NCBI RefSeq assembly: GCF_035474595.1
Contig: NZ_DATIND010000115.1
Location: 1-34,581 of the forward strand
Direction of reading: 5' to 3'
DNA length: 34,581 nt
Source: Longimicrobium sp.
GTDB taxonomy: Bacteria; Gemmatimonadota; Gemmatimonadetes; Longimicrobiales; Longimicrobiaceae
Notes under the pieces: generated by a model
Database searches by the model: none
The model's input: the letters and a program-made list of their open reading frames with translations, nothing else
Told to the model about the DNA's origin: nothing
Part shown: in pieces, positions 32,602 through 34,581 of the stretch
Layout: the number at the start of each line of letters is the position of its first letter
Position numbering within the stretch: the stretch's first letter is position 1
Position numbers and translations under genes: made by a program

Positions 32602-33078
32602 TCAGTCCCGCCCCTTGTGGTACGGCTCGCCGCGAAGGATGGTGCCGGCGCGGTAGAGCTGCTCGGCGAGGACCAGGCGCGCGATCTCGTGCGGCAGCGT
32701 CATGGCCGAGAGCGAGAGCCGGTGGCGGGCGCGGGCCAGGATCTCGTCCGACAGCCCGTACGCCCCGCCGACGACGAACGCCGCGCCGGGGCTCCCCCGC
32801 ACCCCCAGCTCGTTCAGCCAGTCGGCCAGCTGCTGCGACGTCCACGGCTTTCCCGTCTCGTGCAGCGCCACGATCTCCACCCCGGCGGGAACGCGCGCCA
32901 GCAGCCGCTTCCCCTCCTCGTCGCGCACGCGCGCCGCGTCGCCCGCGCGGCGGAAGGCCTCCTCCTTCACCTCGCCCACGTCCAGCGGAAAGTACCGCCT
33001 GGCGCGCGACTCGTACTCGGCGATGAGGTCCGCCGCCTCTCCGCGCGGACGGCCGACGGCCAGCAGCAGCAGCTTCAT
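32602..33078 (-). CDS. rlmH: 23S rRNA (pseudouridine1915-N3)-methyltransferase RlmH
   Basis: A 158-residue SPOUT-class methyltransferase that methylates pseudouridine 1915 in helix 69 of 23S rRNA, on assembled 70S ribosomes. Start MKLLLLAVGRP at ATG 33078 is the family N-terminus; the longer upstream frame is rejected. FVVGGAYGLSDEI forms the AdoMet-binding knot, and MTLPHEIARLVLAEQLYRAG and the terminal RGEPYHKGRD are diagnostic. Normal length for the family. It lies 164 bp upstream of bshC on the same strand and may be co-transcribed with it. Confidence 0.97.
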   Translation of the reverse strand: MKLLLLAVGRPRGEAADLIAEYESRARRYFPLDVGEVKEEAFRRAGDAARVRDEEGKRLLARVPAGVEIVALHETGKPWTSQQLADWLNELGVRGSPGAAFVVGGAYGLSDEILARARHRLSLSAMTLPHEIARLVLAEQLYRAGTILRGEPYHKGRD

Positions 33079-33248
33079 CGATCGACGTCGGAGGATGGGG
33101 AGACGAGGATTCGGCCGGGAGCGGCCAACCTCGTTCGCATCCCCCCGCGATGCAAGGAGGGCGACTCGCGAGGCGGCCCGTCTCCCTCTATCTTCCCCCC
33201 GTTCCACGACCCGGCGGAACCTTCCACACTGCACGTTCAGGAGGCACG

Positions 33249-34541
33249 ATGCGGGACCCGCGTGTGTCGGCGATGGCCGACGGGCTGATCGGCTCGGAGA
33301 TCCTGCGGATCGCGGCCGACGTCCGCGCGATGCTCGCGCAGGGCGCGGAGGTGTGCAACCTGACCGTGGGCGACTTCGCGCCGGCCGAGTTCCCCGCCCC
33401 GAAGGAGCTGGTGGACGGGATCGTCGACGCGCTGCGCGCCGGGGAGACGAACTATCCGCCGTCGGACGGGGTGGCGCAGCTGCGCAAGGCCGTGGGCGAC
33501 TTCTACCGCGACTGGCTGGGGCTGGACTACGGCATCGACTCCATCCTGGTCACCGGCGGCTCGCGGCCGGGGCTTTATGCCTCGTATCTCACCGTGATCG
33601 ACCCGGGCGACACCGTGGTCTACCCGGTCCCGTCGTGGAACAACAACCACTACGTGCACCTCTCGGGCGCGCACGGGATCCCCGTCTTCTGCCACGCCGG
33701 CGACGCGTTCCTTCCCACGCGCGCGGCGCTGGAAGAGGCGGTGCGCGGCGCGCGGATGCTGGTGCTGAACTCGCCGCTGAACCCGTCGGGCACCGCGTTC
33801 ACCGCCGGGCAGCTGGGGGAGATCTGCGACCTGGTGCTGGAGGAGAACGCCCGCCGCGGCCCGGACGAGCGGCCGCTGTACCTGCTGTACGATTCCGTCT
33901 ACTGGATGCTGACCTTCGGGGCGACCGAGCACGTGAACCCGGTGTCGCTGCGTCCGGAGATGCGGGATTACACCATCTTCATCGACGGCATCTCCAAGTC
34001 GTTCGCCTCCACCGGCGTGCGCGTGGGGTGGATCGTGGGGCCGGCCGACCTGGTGAAGCGGATGGCCAGCCTGGTGGGCCACGTGGGCGCGTGGGCCCCG
34101 CGCGCCGAGCAGATCGCCGTCGCGCGGCTGCTGGGGGACCGCGCGGCAATCGAATCGTACCACGACACCATGCTCTCCGAGGTGTTCGCGCGGCTGGAGG
34201 CGATCTACGAGGGGCTGCTGGCGCTGCGCGGCCGCGGCTTCCCGGTCGAGGCGGTGATGCCGATGGGCGCCATCTACCTGAGCGCGCGCTTCGAGCTGCA
34301 CGGCGCCGCGACGCCCGAGGGACAGACGCTGCGCACCAACGACGACATCCGCCACTACCTCCTGGGGGCCGCGGGGATGGCCATCGTCCCCTTCCAGGCG
34401 TTCGGGCTCCCCGACGAGAGCGGCTGGTTCCGGCTCTCCGTCGGCGCCGTCTCGCGCGGCGAGATTGCCCCGATGCTGCAGCGGCTGGAGAGCGCCCTCG
34501 CCGCGCTGCACTTCGGCACCGCCTCCGCCGCCGCGGCCTGA
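33249..34541 (+). CDS. PLP-dependent class I/II aminotransferase
   Basis: A 430-residue fold-type I aminotransferase. ATG 33249 has AGGAGGC 5 bases upstream. VCNLTVGDFAP near the start, TNYPPSDGVAQLRKAV, VTGGSRPGLYASYL, LNSPLNPSGTAF (the NP..PTG-type segment) and YDSVYWML define the family. The PLP lysine is Lys250 in DGISKSFASTGVRVGW, with the phosphate-binding Arg in the same segment. Near the end RLSVGAVSRGEI holds the substrate carboxylate Arg. Probably transaminates an amino acid such as aspartate, but substrate and pathway cannot be assigned. Divergent from rlmH. Confidence 0.93.
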   Translation: MRDPRVSAMADGLIGSEILRIAADVRAMLAQGAEVCNLTVGDFAPAEFPAPKELVDGIVDALRAGETNYPPSDGVAQLRKAVGDFYRDWLGLDYGIDSILVTGGSRPGLYASYLTVIDPGDTVVYPVPSWNNNHYVHLSGAHGIPVFCHAGDAFLPTRAALEEAVRGARMLVLNSPLNPSGTAFTAGQLGEICDLVLEENARRGPDERPLYLLYDSVYWMLTFGATEHVNPVSLRPEMRDYTIFIDGISKSFASTGVRVGWIVGPADLVKRMASLVGHVGAWAPRAEQIAVARLLGDRAAIESYHDTMLSEVFARLEAIYEGLLALRGRGFPVEAVMPMGAIYLSARFELHGAATPEGQTLRTNDDIRHYLLGAAGMAIVPFQAFGLPDESGWFRLSVGAVSRGEIAPMLQRLESALAALHFGTASAAAA

Positions 34542-34581
34542 CGGACGTCGCGAACTGCAGGTTGCACGCGGAGAAGCGGGG

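Overview
The window is about 70% GC and densely coded, with 25 protein genes of ordinary size or above, six short Cys-rich peptide genes and one doubtful mini-ORF. I see no rRNA, tRNA, CRISPR array, transposase or phage gene. The gene set points to a Gram-negative member of Gemmatimonadota, probably a Longimicrobium-like bacterium. The reasons are lipoprotein signal peptides, outer-membrane barrels ending in Phe, a putative bacillithiol-pathway bshC, a WGxxGxxG-type protein, many exported peptidases, and short Cys-rich peptides with a KKLRLE..LRVESF-type leader. This assignment is inference from gene style, not from a marker gene.

Layout. 1-1800: a cysteine-desulfurase-like aminotransferase with a one-base frameshift near its 3' end, then a small exported Cys-rich peptide. 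1800-3780: an exported M1 metallopeptidase (minus strand). 3990-5414: four short Cys-rich peptide genes that share one leader (three minus, one plus); a fifth relative lies alone at 14004-14183. 5811-8056: a TRIC-type channel protein and a lipoprotein S8 subtilase. 8573-13893: an APC permease, a DPP IV-type S9 peptidase and an exported amidotransferase-fold protein. 14634-16588: two tandem lysyl-oxidase-like lipoproteins. 17223-21097: an exported cupredoxin protein, then a 1001-residue protein joining a membrane adenylate/guanylate cyclase to an outer-membrane barrel. 21143-23758: a small DUF4177-like protein, a YdeI-family protein and a chymotrypsin-fold lipoprotein. 24050-27487: uvrC, bracketed by two copies of a 190-bp hairpin element, and an AI-2E-family transporter. 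27697-30779: a WGxxGxxG protein, a PilZ protein, a small barrel protein, a monofunctional transglycosylase and an M15 peptidase. 30794-34541: bshC, rlmH and a class I/II aminotransferase.

Most genes stand alone or in pairs rather than in long operons. The common theme is the cell envelope: five peptidases of different families (four of them exported), two copper-type exported protein groups, barrels and peptidoglycan enzymes. The strongest candidate for something undescribed is the leader-sharing peptide family. Three paralogues keep five core cysteines at identical residue numbers (48, 51, 55, 62, 66) and all members share a GT[VIY]-type motif between leader and core. No modifying enzyme or exporter is in the window. 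The second is the cyclase-barrel fusion, which has a signal-peptide-like segment in the middle of the chain.

Intergenic DNA carries several repeat families: an 8-bp tandem family (NNAGTGCG), a 7-bp family forming a long inverted repeat, a 190-bp MITE-like element, CACGCGGAGACGCGGAG-type hairpins, and a roughly 68-bp element present in opposite orientations at the left edge and at 8.4 kb. Several strong hairpin terminators separate convergent genes.
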